Program-made: the position numbers and the translations under genes
Shown here: positions 22,201 to 35,383 of the stretch, piece after piece
Layout: every line of letters begins with the position of its first letter
How positions within the stretch are numbered: position 1 is the stretch's first letter
Source of the DNA: Pseudisothecium myosuroides
Lineage: Eukaryota > Streptophyta > Bryopsida > Hypnales > Lembophyllaceae
NCBI GenBank assembly: GCA_951799445.1
Contig: OX637287.1
Coordinates: forward strand, 31,204,224-31,268,223
Direction of reading: 5' to 3'
Length of the DNA: 64,000 nt
Notes under the pieces: model-generated
Database searches by the model: none
Told to the model about the DNA's origin: nothing
What the model saw: only the letters and a program-made list of their open reading frames with translations

Positions 22201-22373
22201 GTGGCATTTGATGAGATTTGAGGCCTAATGAAGGCCGCGAGTCCCTAGCAGTGGAAAACATAGGAACATGCCACATCAACAATCCGATGGTGGTCAAAAG
22301 ATTGCCATGCCGGATAATAATATTTAGTTAATTTCAAAATATTTTTTGGAATAAAATTATTTTTTAATATTTT

Positions 22374-22411
<38 letters not shown>

Positions 22412-23770
22412 AATTTATAAAATATTTTTTAATTATTTAATATATAGACAACAATGAACTTATTATAGCAAAGGGAATAGCTCTAAAACAACCCTTCCAT
22501 TCTCTCAAAAAACATCTAATAAGTGCAATCAGGGCAAAAAAACATAATTTCTATCCCTTTAATTTGTATAGTAATATTGAAGTACATGGACGATGGGTGA
22601 ATATATTTTCAAAAACAATGGATGAAACCCTTGGACCTTAATATTTGTAGAATATATTTATGATTCTGAAGTAGTCATGTGATCTTTTATAGCTAGGCTG
22701 CACAATATTATGTTCATGTGGTACAAATGACTTTTTATGACTTTTGAATCGTCACGATTGATTGTCTATTCTTTTGTCCCCCCTGTGTTTTATATATAAT
22801 GTCTTGGGTGACTAACCGTTTAGATTCATGCACTTGCTTGATGTCTTTTTATACAATGATGATATAAAATTAACATGTCTTTTTGTACAACGATAATATA
22901 AAATTAGCATGTCAATTCATACATCATACAATGGTAATATAACATTAATATATCTATTCATACATCGGTAATATAACGTTAACATGTCATTTCATACAAC
23001 AATATATTACAATATATTGTTAACTTTATATTATAATGTTACATTTTATAAAATTAAAAATACTACAAAATAAGAGGATCTAAACTAAATACCTAACGCA
23101 TTTGATCTACAATGCATTAGGATGCCAACACGGGGTCTGATTGCTAAATACAATTAGTGGATAGTGCAATTAGGCAAAAAAATGCAATTTCTAGCCTTAT
23201 AATTCTTATAGTAAAATCAAAATACAGAGGCAATGGGTGAATTTTGGTGATATTTTGCTCCAAAAAATCATGTTGGACATCAACATTTCTAAGATGTATT
23301 AATGATTTTTGAAGCAGTTATGTGATCCTTTGTGACTAGACTATATGATATTACTCTCATATGGCACGAAAATATTTTGATTAATTTTGAATTTTTATGA
23401 TTGTTTGTCCATCCTTTTGTTTGACCCTTACTCTCTATACAATATTTTGGGTGGTTAGCCATTTAGACTCATACACTTGTTTGACACCTTTTCATACAAC
23501 GATTATATATTATGAACATGGTTGATGGGACAACGGTAATATATTGCTAACTTGCCATTTCATACAACGAATATATATTGTTAACTTGGTTGTTCATACA
23601 ACGGTAATATACTTCTTACTTGCCATTTCATACAACAACCCTGCCATTTCATACAACGGTAATATATCGCTAACTTGCCATTTCATACAATGGTAATGTA
23701 CTACTAACATGCCATTTCATACAAGAATATATTACAATATATCATTTTTATATTATAATGTAACATTTTA
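22200..23770. repeat. Tandemly duplicated repeat block A (left copy)
   Basis: About 22500-23070 and 23150-23770 are diverged direct duplicates; both contain a GGGTGAAT..TTTTG segment, then TTTAGA(T/C)TCAT(A/G)CACTTG. Each ends in irregular repeats of CATTTCATACAACGGTAATA. The block is present inverted at 46600-48250. About 22200-22510 also resembles 33360-33640 in the same orientation, including GCAG/GCAAGGGAA and CTCTCAAAAAACA motifs. No coding frame is preserved. Confidence 0.65.
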
Positions 23771-25880
23771 TAAAATTAAAAATATTACAAAGTAGAAGGA
23801 TCTAAATTAAGTGCCTAGCTCATACATTTCATACAACTGGCATCCTAATGCATTGTAGATCAAATGAGGGAAATTTTTTAAGAACAATTGTCTATAGAGC
23901 TTCAGATGTAACAACTTCACTAATGCTGTTTTTTTGGTTGTTTTAAAAAATGTTCTGCACCTTTCAACTTTAAAAAAAAAACATATCCATTCAAAGTTGA
24001 TAAATGGACCATATATACGGAAAAACATAAATAATTTTGACCCTAAGATCAATACTAAAATGAATTTATTATTTAGAGATATTGTATACTATGTAGATTC
24101 TAAAAAATAAAAATAAAAGTGTCAATTGAATTTTCAAATCAAATCAAATAAGCAATTCTTAAATTTTGTAAGCTTCTAAATAATAACCTTAAATTTTTTA
24201 AACTTTTCAGTAATAAACTATAAGTTTTCAAAATGATGAAGTATAAGATTCTAATTCATAATTTATAAATCCATTAGAATTTGATATTTAATATTTTAAA
24301 ATTCTAGCACATCAAAAATTCAAACAAAAAATTGTTTGTCTTTTATATTTGAGAGAAAAAGGGAGACCTAATAAAGACTATGATACAAGAAAATATCAAA
24401 ATTTAAGGCTTCAAAACTTCAAAATTTTTTAATACAATGAAGATATTTAGGTTGAAGATTAGTTATGGATTTGTTGATTTATGTTTTTTTTCTATGCATT
24501 GATGTGTATAATTTTTGTTTGTGGCTAAGTTGTACAACTAAAAGCTATAGTGAAAATTTAAACCTAAGTTACCAAAGTTGTACAATTTGAAACCATGATT
24601 GTATTGACATTATGTTTGTCTATCATTTAGTCTGTTTTAAGTTTGGATATGTGGCCAATTCACCTATCTTTACATCTACAATGCATTTGGATTCTATTGC
24701 TTTGATATAGGATTGATTACAATGATAGCCGTTTAAAGTCTACTCCCTTTTGTGTGTATTTATCTACCATGCATTAGGCCTCTAGACCTTTGAACTTAGT
24801 CACGCATCTTGAATTCAATAGGTTGTAACCATTTGAAGTATGCTCCATCAAGTTAGACCCTACTTTTCTGCAATACTATGAGTTTATAAATCCAAAATTA
24901 TAATACAATTATAAATTTAAAACTTTATAATTTAACTATTTTTTCAAAACTAAAATATTCACCCATTTATAAATTCACAAATATAGAGGCAAAGATTCCA
25001 AAATCAATAAATTAACAATAAATAATTAAAAAAATTAAAAAAATTGAATTTATATCATTATTGAAATTTATAAACATATAATTTAATTCTTTTAATATGG
25101 CTGTCACTAGCAATGCAAAAAAAAGCATAGCCCTTCTATATTGTTAATAAATAAACAACTTGAACAAACAAAATGGAAAGAAAATAAATTCAAATCATAC
25201 AAAAAACAAGGTTCTACCTCTTTCCTTGCTACCAATGACAATCAATTGATTCAAGACTTTACATTTGAAGGCATTCATTGAAATTTCAAATGAGCTTTTT
25301 GAATTTTTTTGGTATTTTGAAAGAATTTTTCAAAATAAAAGCAGGTTTTCATGGTTTTAAAGTATTCAATTCAATTTTTGTCTATCAATAGAATTCATCA
25401 CCTTCCTTTAAGCTTCTTTTCATGAATTATCTATTTGGTTTGCACCTTAGTAGTGAAGTAAAGAATAAAATATGTCAAATTTGGTCTATAGAAAAAATTG
25501 GTAGTGGACAAGGGTGTCCTAAGACATGGAGATGTATCCATGTCTTTATGTTAGATCACTCAATTTTGAGTCTAATAATCCTTACAATAATGTAAGAGTC
25601 AAATCTTATTTGAAGATTACAATAATGATTGAAATTATTATTTGTAATTTTAAACACTATTTATCATTGATTCCAATAAGAAAGCAATTTAAAATAAACT
25701 TGAGACTTTATAGAAAACCAATCAAAGGCAAGGTAAAAATATTCTTCCATTCTAAAAAGTTATAATCATATGTAAATTCATTTTGTAATACGTACTAATC
25801 AAAGATTTTTTTGCTACCAATAGATTTTATGACCATTGAGATATTACTAGAAGAAAATGAAGGGTTTTGCAACTACAAAG
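23770..25880. repeat. Repeat block B (left copy)
   Basis: This block is matched inverted at about 45000-46590. An example pair is CTACCATGCATTAGGCCTCT near 24767 against AGAAGCCTAATGCATGGTAG near 45490. A third, interrupted inverted copy lies at about 61990-63900. The part around 25510-25620 is matched inverted near 60720-60840. It is very AT-rich and has no gene; the 79-residue ORF at 25526-25765 is not supported. Confidence 0.65.
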
Positions 25881-26089
25881 AACAACTGTTTTTTTGATTG
25901 CATGGTATATGCATGGTATATGCAACTCGTGAGAATTTGGAAATCCGCAATCATTATAGGCAAGTCGCATGTGGAATTGTAGTCACAGAAGATGAAGGGG
26001 TTGTTTCTAAGTCTAATTACCTACTTGGAACTTCGTCAATGAATTCTTTTGACATGGTATTTGCTTATGTGCGACTTATTTGCAACTTG

Positions 26090-26286
26090 CACTATAAGAA
26101 ACCTGCATTTTAGGTGACGTTAGCATAATTTTAGGAAAAAGATTTTAGTAGACGTCCAAGAAATCTAGATGTTACAATGGACATTATTATTGACATAAAA
26201 ACACAAGTTGTTTTCTTGGACATCCACTAAAATCCGTTTCCTAAAATTATGCCAAGGTCACCTAAACACGCGGGTTTTTTATAGTG
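26090..26286. mobile_element. CACTA-type foldback MITE
   Basis: The ends are CACTATAAGAAACCTGC and its inverted partner ..GGGTTTTTTATAGTG. TTG is duplicated at 26087-26089 and 26287-26289, the 3-bp target duplication of CACTA elements. Long inner arms (CCTAAAATTATGC-type) pair almost throughout, so the 197-bp element is mostly one hairpin. Confidence 0.85.
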
Positions 26287-27480
26287 TTGTCTATGACTCA
26301 TTTACAACTTGTCTATTACTTGTAGAATTTGTAGATTTTAAAATCTACAAAATGTAGAAATCTACAAATTGTAAAAATCTACAAAGTAGAGAAATATTAG
26401 AATTCTGTTAATAGAATTCTTTACATAAGAGCATAATATGTCTTACAAGTCTTATATGTCTAACCTAATGGATTTCTTGACAATTGATACATGACAATTG
26501 ATATAAGACAATCAAAAAATGACTTTAGAAACAAATACAAAACAACTAGGAAACAACTAAAAAACAACTAAAAAATGACAACAAAACAAATAGGAAACAA
26601 ATAGGAAACGACTGTTGTCATTTTACAATTGCAATTGTTTTCTAGTTGTTTTTGCGATTGCAAATCGACAAGGTGGATTTTACAAGGTGTAGACTTGTCC
26701 AAAGGGACCACTTTGATGAATATTGGATGGAGAATAGCTCACATTCATTCTAAATTTGAACTTTATTACAATTCTTGTAATCCTACATTTCATTCTAAGA
26801 CTGCTTTGCAATGAAAACAATGTATACACTTCATTCTACAACTACTTTGCAACGAAAACAATGTTTAACACTTCATTCTATGACTACTTTGCAACTAAAC
26901 AATGTACTAATGATGTAGAACAATGACTCAAAATAGTGAAGCAAGATTTGGTGCAAATAGAGAGGGCTACAGTCGCTAGATAGTTGTATAGGACACTTAG
27001 TTGCATTTTTGTCAGTTGTAGCAGACACGTTTTTTTTCTAATGTATAAGGTTTGTAAATACTATTGAAATATAAGGTTGTAATTTTTTGACTACATGATT
27101 CTATGAAAGTTAGTTGTTAGTTTTATGCATCATATGCAAATCAATGTAATATTCTAGGCGGTTATTTTGGACAAAGTCAAACCCTTTGGTAGGCAACCAA
27201 AGTAAATGTAGGTGCTATAGCCAAAAGTAGATGGTATTTGGATTTTTTTAGCCAAGCTATAGGACAAAGATTAAGTAATTAGAGTCAGAAGAATTGGAAG
27301 ATATAAGCCATTCAGAAGTATATATTTAGTCTTTGGTTTAGGAATGGATACAAGTTGTATCCTCCTTGTGAATGTCTTTTGCCCCCTTTGGCTCCCCTTG
27401 TGACACCCCAAGCTCCCTTACGGGGTTACGCCCCTTCCTATATCTCGTTGCAAACTGGCCTGGTTGGGCCCAGTTCTCAG
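26287..27480. other. AT-rich spacer within the left repeat region
   Basis: A short palindromic run of CTACAAA..TTTGTAGAT lies near 26320-26385, and AAACAACTA units repeat near 26535-26615. A less AT-rich stretch at 27385-27480 (..GTTCTCAGCTGG..) resembles 56610-56720 and 62450-62530 inverted. No gene is seen. Confidence 0.4.
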
Positions 27481-28020
27481 CTGGAGTGCTGGATTAGGAC
27501 TAGCTTGTTCTAAAATCAATGGATGGGGTCTGGCTTGTCTAAATCACTTGGATGGGGTACGGCTTGTTCTAAAGTACTTGGATGGGGGTCTGGCTAGTCT
27601 ATAGTCAATTGGATGGGTCTGACTTGTCAAAATCAATTAGATGGGGGTCTGGCTTGTCTAAAAGTCAACAGAATGGGGTTCATGTTTGTTCTAAAATGAA
27701 TTGGATGAGTCTAGCTTGTCAAAAATCAACTGGATGGGATTCAAGCTTGTTCCAAAATCAACTAAATGGATGTGGCTTATCAAAATTACTTGAATGGGGA
27801 TCTGGCTTGTCTAAAATCACTTGGATGGGATCTAGCTTGTCTAAAATCAATTGAATGGGGTTCATATTTGTTCTAAAATCAACTAAATGAGTTTGGCTTG
27901 TCAAAAATCAATTGGATGGAATTTAGGCTTGTCCTAAAATCAACTAGATGGGGTTCAAGCTTGTTCTAAACTCAAATGGACGTGCTCTAGATGGTTCTAA
28001 ATCAATTGGATGTACTCTAA
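27480..28020. repeat. Minisatellite D, about 30-35 bp units (left copy)
   Basis: About 15 imperfect units read (A)AATCAATTGGATGGGG followed by TCTGGCTTGTCT or TTCAAGCTTGTTC. The inverted counterparts are at 55795-56440 and 62045-62450. The 90-residue ORF here is only a translation of the repeat. Confidence 0.9.
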
Positions 28021-28049
28021 ATCACTCAAACTTTGCTAATTCAAAGGCT

Positions 28050-31000
28050 ATGGTCAATTCTTTTGGAATGTGGGCAAGCCCAAGCTTGGCCATTTAATTC
28101 TAAAGCACAAGGGACAAATTGATGCAGAGGATGGCAAGCCAAAGCTTTGCTATACTATGGAAAATACAGGGGAAATTGAATAAATTTTGTCAAGAGAGGG
28201 TTAATAACATGTTAGTACAAACATGGGTTAGTACCGTAACAAAAATAATACCAACATAAACAAAGCTTGTTAGTACAACAAATTATACAATTTCTAGGAA
28301 AATTCTTACTTAAAGATTTTCCACTTAGGACTTTTTAAATTACAACAAACATATACTAGAGGGCCCTATAAGTGGCATTGCTAAGGTACAAAAGGAGCTA
28401 ATCACTAGGATTAGTAGAAGTTAGTTTTACAACTCCAAAGACAATTGGTTAGTGCAAAATAGTATAAATACAAGCATCCAAAGAACCCAATTTACTTTAA
28501 AGATTGCTTCAAAAACAAGTACAGTAGAGAAATCAAGGCTCCAAAAACAATTGTTTCATAAATTTGGCTCAAATGGCCAAAAATCCACTAAAATGGACCC
28601 AACGGAGTCAAAGTGTCAACAAGGGGTGTTTTGAAAGGGGAAAAGGCACCTTTAAATACTTTCCTTAGGGCACCCTCCTCTCATTTTCCTAATGGTAATC
28701 CTTTCACTTAAAATTTTCATCCTGATCTTTTGAATTTTCTACTTTTTAAGTTGGTTTAAAACTCTAAATTTTGGAAAAAGTCTCCAAATTACAAACAATT
28801 GATTACACCATTGGCTTTAAAAGGTCATTATTCAAGTACAAAACCCCCTCCCTCTATTTCATTGCAAAAAAGTCATCAAAACCTAGCGCCAATTTAAAAC
28901 TAGAACAGGGTAAAATTCCAACTATTGGAGTTTACTTCTTCTGAAGAAAATAACTAGCGTAGGCTCTTCAAAAGGTATAAGGGAGTAAGAAAAGACCCCG
29001 CTTTGGCCTCATTTTGATTTTGTATGCTCCCAGAACACTGGTCAATTCCACGAATCATCTTCAAATTTATTGGAATAAAAAAAACACTTGCTAATTTGGG
29101 TACCTCTGGATGTCATAATGTCATGAAATTTGTAGGAGCGTGTATTAGCATAAAAAAGCTATACTCATTATTAGTGAGATTATACTACAATCTCGGTAAT
29201 TTCTAGAAATTTTCCATCGTAGGTTTTGGCGGTTGACCATCTAGAAGAAGATCTTCTGAAAGTCAAAAAATTTAGAACTTTTTCTAAAACCTCTCGTAGA
29301 ATTTTATAAAATATATGTAGACTCATATTTTTATTTTTCATATTTGAAGAAGGAGAATAAAATCCCGCATTTTTTTTTAATTATTGGTAACTAGAGAATC
29401 TTTTAAGTGGAAGAAAATCTTGACAAATCAATTTTGCCATTAAGTCTTTAGCCTGATTTCAATTCTATAACTTTGCACTTCCATTGTAGATGTCCTCCAC
29501 TGGTCCGTCTTAAGTTTGTATCACCTATAGGCTAACAAATGAGGGTTTTATTATTTCATGAAACAACTAGAAAAGTAAAATCTATCTTTGGAAATTGACT
29601 TAGGGATCTCACTGGGTTTTCCTTTGACCATTTTAGCTAGAATGAATCACATGCATGGTAGGTTTGGGAAGTTTGGACACTATTCACAAAGTATACACAA
29701 CTTCTACTACTTCTAGGTTTTTAATCTAATATGCAGGATTTTGGGTTATTTTAGGTATAAAACTTTATTTTGGACCAAATACCATATTGACATGTAACAT
29801 ACATATTTTGGGGGCTTTTGTATATAAAATTTAATTATAAACTATAAAATGAAAAGAAAGAAAAATGTGAGTCCCAAGTGACAAACTGGGCACTCTCAAC
29901 CATTGATATATTTGTAAATTTATTTTCAATTATCATACATATGGAACTTTGGTATTTCATACATAGGAATCAAAATCATCAAGTTTTAGATTCATCTTAT
30001 CATTAAATAACAAAAAAAAACTCAAATTCTAATAAATAAATTTGAGTTAATGAAATAGTTCAATCATTTGATAAAATTCAAAAAAATATTATATTTTTGG
30101 CACCAAAATTTAGGAAGATGTTTGCAAATTTCAAAGCAAAATAATGCTTTGCTTCACATATGCAAATTGGAGGTCAAAATAAAACAAATATAACTTTTAA
30201 CCAATTGTTGGATCTTTATAAAAATTAGATTTTTTAGAATATTGCTTAATTATCCAAACTAAAAAGAAATAATAGAAAAAATCCAATTTTTGATACTTCA
30301 CTTTTGATGCCTAAGACACCCAAAAAACATTTTGGATTTAAGACAGCTTTAGAGGGATAAAAATGACTTTTTAAAATCAAATTTCAGCTTGGTTGTTAGG
30401 AATCAAGAAGATCACTAAAGTTGAAGATAATTAATTCAAAAGAAGTAAGAAAAGTATTTTTCGGTACATTGTGTCTTCCAAGTGTTATTTCCAACTCCTA
30501 CCCAAATTGATGATCATATGAGTTGACAACACACTACCATTGTAACTACATGGAAGATCTCTTTAGATGTAAAGTGTCAAGCAAAGCCTAAGCCTTACGG
30601 AGTGTATATATGAAGATAATTACATTCAATTATGTGAAATTCAATTGCAAATTCAATTGAGTTTACACATTTTTAATTTAAAAAGTCACCTCAAATGCAA
30701 AACTTTATAGTGCAAACGAACAAAAAGACCAAATAAGTGTTTGTTGTATTTTTTGACAGTATTTCATGTGGATGAGTAATTTTGAGTTGATTTTTAAAAG
30801 TCATTTGCAATACAAACCTCTCATACATCATACAATCACATTGACTAAAAAAGAATTTTAGATAGTTTTGTCATTTGATTACAAAATAAATGTTATCTTC
30901 ATCATTTTTGGCCATCATCTAGAGGGGCTAATACTTGAGGCTCCTTCACTTCTACTTGATTTGAGAAATTTACTTTAGAGATTTGAACCCTAAAATTCCT

Positions 31001-33350
31001 TTGCATTTTGAACCCCCCAAAACATAGAATAGGTTACTTTTGGGTCAAAATATTTCAATGAAACAAATATAAACAATGACAACTGTAACTATACAATTCT
31101 AATCTTAACTTCATGTAAGACACATACGAAAGTTTCAAACTCAAATTTCTTACCATTTGTAAGATTCATAAGGTGAAATTCTAAAAGTAGTTTGTTTTTT
31201 AACTACATGTGCATGGAGGCATTTCAGCTTCCAAATTCAATGAAAATTGGAGGATGTTGAATTTAGTTTTTATCTCTTAGTATCATGAAAATGGTAGGAT
31301 TGGAAATTGGTTTTTTATAAATTCAAAACTTGAATCTACTTTATGAAAAAATTTGAACCTTGCATTACCATGCTTGATTGTCAAGGTCAACAAAAAATAA
31401 ATCTAAAAATGGCTATTGAATTTTTGGAATTTTTTTTGTATGGGCAAAAAAAATATTTTAGGATATTCCTAGTTCTAGTTTTGAATCATTAGATAAATTT
31501 TTTGATGAAGAATGCCAATCTTATCCTCTGGGTACAGTAATATGATCCCATTGAAAACAATAAAACATCCAAAAACATCAATAAATTCATAAAAGTTTCA
31601 AAAATACCTTTTTCTAAAATCTAAATAATTGATTATTGTATTGTAACAATTAAAAGAGAGAAGGAACAAAGTTGAACAAAAGTTTTAAAACACAATTTTT
31701 ATGGCCTAAAAGATGATTTTTAATGCCATTGCACTCAAAGATGAATATGCTCAAGCGTCAATTCCTCGCAAGTCCTTCAATAATTGCAAAAAATTAATTT
31801 TTAAGGACAATTCACTCAAAAATTCATAGAATATGCACACAAACTTGCATATGCACACAAATTATATTTTTGCATTAGTATGAAATATGCGCATTCAAAA
31901 ATATAAATTTTGTGATCAAATAAGTGAAGAGTCAAACCTTAGTAGTTGACCAAAATCTTGTAAACCTCAATGTGTTTGTAAGTAATTTTAGGGGTTATAG
32001 AATATGATAAATGCTAAATTAGGAAGAAAAAAATGAACTATAGACTTGATCAACTTGATCATACTTAGTGATTGTTAGAATGAAGGCCTCTGATTCATTG
32101 CTTGTTATTGGTCTTAGGCCTGTTTTATGCCTAAAATGAGGGGGCTACAAAATTGGAGAGTCTCCGTAGTCTTCAAGCCTCTTTGTTTGCCATTGAAAAG
32201 TCTTCCTTTAGATTGGTGTGAAGCACCAAGAATGCATGAAATGACAAAAGAATAATTAAAATAATTCATTTTAAAAACATAACATTTTTATAAAATAGTG
32301 TTTTTTAGTTTCACTCCAGAATTTTTGACAAATCTACTTCCTTGAGGTGGGCCTACCTATAATTCAGGGGGGGCTCAAAATTTGAGAACTTTTGTTGCTA
32401 TACAAGAAAAAATGTGCCTTTTTGGCAACCCATGATTTCTCATTTCATAGTATAAATCCATTTTTCAAGGACTTCTCAATTTCAGCCAACTAAACCCTTC
32501 ACAAATTTGGCTCCCTCACCTCCAGATTTGGTATAAATATGGCCTTTGCTTTTGCTTTGGTTGAATGTAATTTTTCATTTCTATAGAAGGCTTGGGATGT
32601 GATTCTTATAAGGTGTATTCTATGGATAAAGGGTTTAGTTTTGTAACATTTTTCTAATAATAGAATATATATTTTTCTATTATAGCTTTTAAAAATAGAC
32701 AAATTTAAATACCATTGACAATCACTAAGTTAGAGCTAATATAGACCTTAACAATGTTTTTTTTAGTGATTTAGCTTTTTCTAAGAAGTGGTAATAATTT
32801 TGGATGAACTTTCAGTGAGGTGGCTACTTCTATCCATCTTTGGGAGGCAATAATTTTGCTAAGCAGATGAACATTAGTGAATTATGGATATACATAGATA
32901 TTGATGGAGAAAGCAGCAAGGCCATATATCCATCTTCATTGTAGATGTATGTTAGCAGGAATTGAAAATTTCCAAGCTAATTGTTGGCTTCTTTATATTT
33001 TGAATTATTGAAGTTTAGTGACAACTAAAGCAAAACAATGATGATAGAGGTGACAAGACAAGGAATGCTAGAGTATCAAATTAGTAAATGATTTAGAAGC
33101 AAAAATGCAACAACACCTACTAATAACCATTTCTTGTCATTATAGTAGCAAATTAAGGCCATCATTTACAAATAAGATTATAAGAATGTAAATTGACTTG
33201 AGAGTTTAATTATCATTTAAAAAAGAAGCTTGCTAAATAGACACAAAATCAAGTTTGGATCCTACAATATCCCGCTCCATCCTGAATTGCTTGTCTTTTG
33301 TACAGGCATCACAGTAAACTTGGATTTCAAAGTTCAATATTTAAATTAGA
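28050..33350. repeat. Left arm of a long inverted repeat (block E)
   Basis: This arm is collinear, inverted, with 49520-55760. Anchors include 28568-28620 with 54584-54620, 28930-28975 with 53930-53985, 29480-29520 with 53365-53410, 30130-30230 with 52475-52600, 32510-32620 with 50240-50330, and 33240-33340 with 49540-49640. It has no intact coding sequence; the 60-residue ORFs are not conserved between arms. It may be an old large non-autonomous transposon, or the relic of a segmental duplication. Confidence 0.75.
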
Positions 33351-35383
33351 AAATCCTTCCATTAGATGAGATTTTGGGCCTAAACAAGGTCAAGGTTCAC
33401 GGGCAGTGGGGAATATGAGAATTGCATCACATCAACACTCTAACGTGGTTGGGAGATTTTAATATTTTTTTTTAAATAAAAAATTTAATAATTTAAATTG
33501 TGTGTGTGTGTGTGTAATTTTAAAATTTATTATTATTTAATATTTTGACAGCAGTGCGTTGGTTCACAACAAGGGAAACAATCCTAAAGCAGCCCTCCCA
33601 TGCCCTCAAAAAACAACTAATGGCTGATTTACTTTAGTATTGTAATTTCAACTTCACCTTTCCTTTTGTAATCATGGCTCCTATGTAGTCTACATTGTGT
33701 TACCATGCCAACGTGCTTGTGAAATGTACTTTGCAAGATTGAGTGCTATACAAGTTGAAAGCAAACACTATTTGGGGATGTATACCTACAATTAGTACTG
33801 CCCCAAATGCAACATCTACATTTGGACCAAAATATGTCACGAAAATTGAGATATTATTTAACAAGATCATCTAGACAATCATTTACATAATTTGTATACA
33901 TCATATATGTACACAATTAAAAATATATAAGAATCTATGGGAGTGTAGTGTTGGTTTTTGATGCATTTAGGAACAAAACTTTGAAACTTCATAACTTATT
34001 CATTTGGTGTCCAAGAAATGCATGCTAAGGTGAGTTGGAATCCTCTTTCATTTGCCAATAAGATTCAATAAATATAGTTTATGTTATTAAAATGGTAAAT
34101 AAGTTGTCAACAAGCTTCAAAAAAATATGTTGAGTTGAAATTGGTGACAACTATTGGTGCACATACCTTGATTATGAAAGAGTTGTAGTTTCCAAACCCA
34201 TAGAAAGACTACTTCAGTCTATCTAATAGATGTTCACCTAAAATTTATGGATAGATATGAAGTATTCGTGGTCAAAATATTGAGGCAGATAATCCAAATT
34301 TCACCCTTGAGAGAGTAAGGGGAATGTAAATCTAAAACTTCTAAAGCAAAATAAAATTGGCAAATTTCAAACAAAAAAATTGGATCATAGTTCTTTACAG
34401 TGCACTCAAAAATGTTGTCCACTTGCGCTAATTTTAATTATCAACTTACTTTGAAATTCATTATTTCATTGATGTTCTAAAAATTTGAAGTATGAACAAT
34501 TTTAGCGCATGAAAAATAGGTTATGCTAGGCTACCAAACATTAACTTATGTTTTTAAGTTTTTATTGGAGATTAGAATGGGAAAATTACGCACTGTCCCC
34601 TTACACATAATTCACTCCAAAATTTAAAAAATGTCAAAGAAAATTAGTTTGTCTTTAGAACATTGAGCTTAAAAAATTTCTTATACATAAATATGTGACA
34701 TGGGCTCACCACATTTTTTTTAAAAGATTGGATAATTGAAAAAATATGTATTCTAGTAGTTTCCTTTTGATTAATTATACCTCCATAAAAAAAAAATTCT
34801 CGATGACTTCAATTTTCAAATGCAATTTTGTGACAAAATCCTAACATGGTTTTAATATTGAAAATTCAAAAACTAAATTCAATTGAAATGCACCTTATTT
34901 GCCAAAGTACTGTGATTATTTGGTCAAATTATTATTAAATGAAAGGGTTCAAAATTCTAAATCTTCAAGGCAATTTGTTTTATAAAACTAAAACTTTTAT
35001 CTTTGATTTACATTTACGTAAATTTGAAAACTAGTCCTATGGGTTCTGTAATAATTACATTCTAAAGTGTTTTTCAAATAGTTTGAAAATTAATATTTCT
35101 GTCAATGTGTACAAGTCAGAGTGCATTGGAGTGCACACAATGCACAAGAAGCTTTGTCCTAAAAACTAGTGCACCACAGCTTGCCATTCCCCAACTCCAT
35201 TTTACAAGTTTTCATCATCTTCTAAAACCTAAACAAATTAGGAACCGATTAGGAACCTCGCATTTGATGATGCATTTGAAACAACCCACGCAGTTACAGG
35301 ACCAATATTGACATGGATTGCAATGAGACCAAACAGGTGTTTTTGAAAAGTGTTGCTCTACAAGGAACCGAACCAGTTCACGT
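33351..35383. other. AT-rich spacer downstream of the transporter gene
   Basis: About 33360-33640 resembles 22200-22510 in the same orientation and contains a (TG)n run at about 33499-33516. About 33978-34070 is a copy of the dispersed segment. The remainder up to the transporter stop shows nothing I recognise. Confidence 0.45.

Noticed and set aside
27582..27854. 90-residue ORF of WxSxLSK repeats
   Set aside because: It is a translation of minisatellite D; frames are broken elsewhere in the array and in its other copies.
28050..33350. Coding retrotransposon (reverse transcriptase, integrase)
   Set aside because: Neither strand shows YxDD, DDE or zinc-knuckle motifs in any sizeable frame, and no LTR pair was found.
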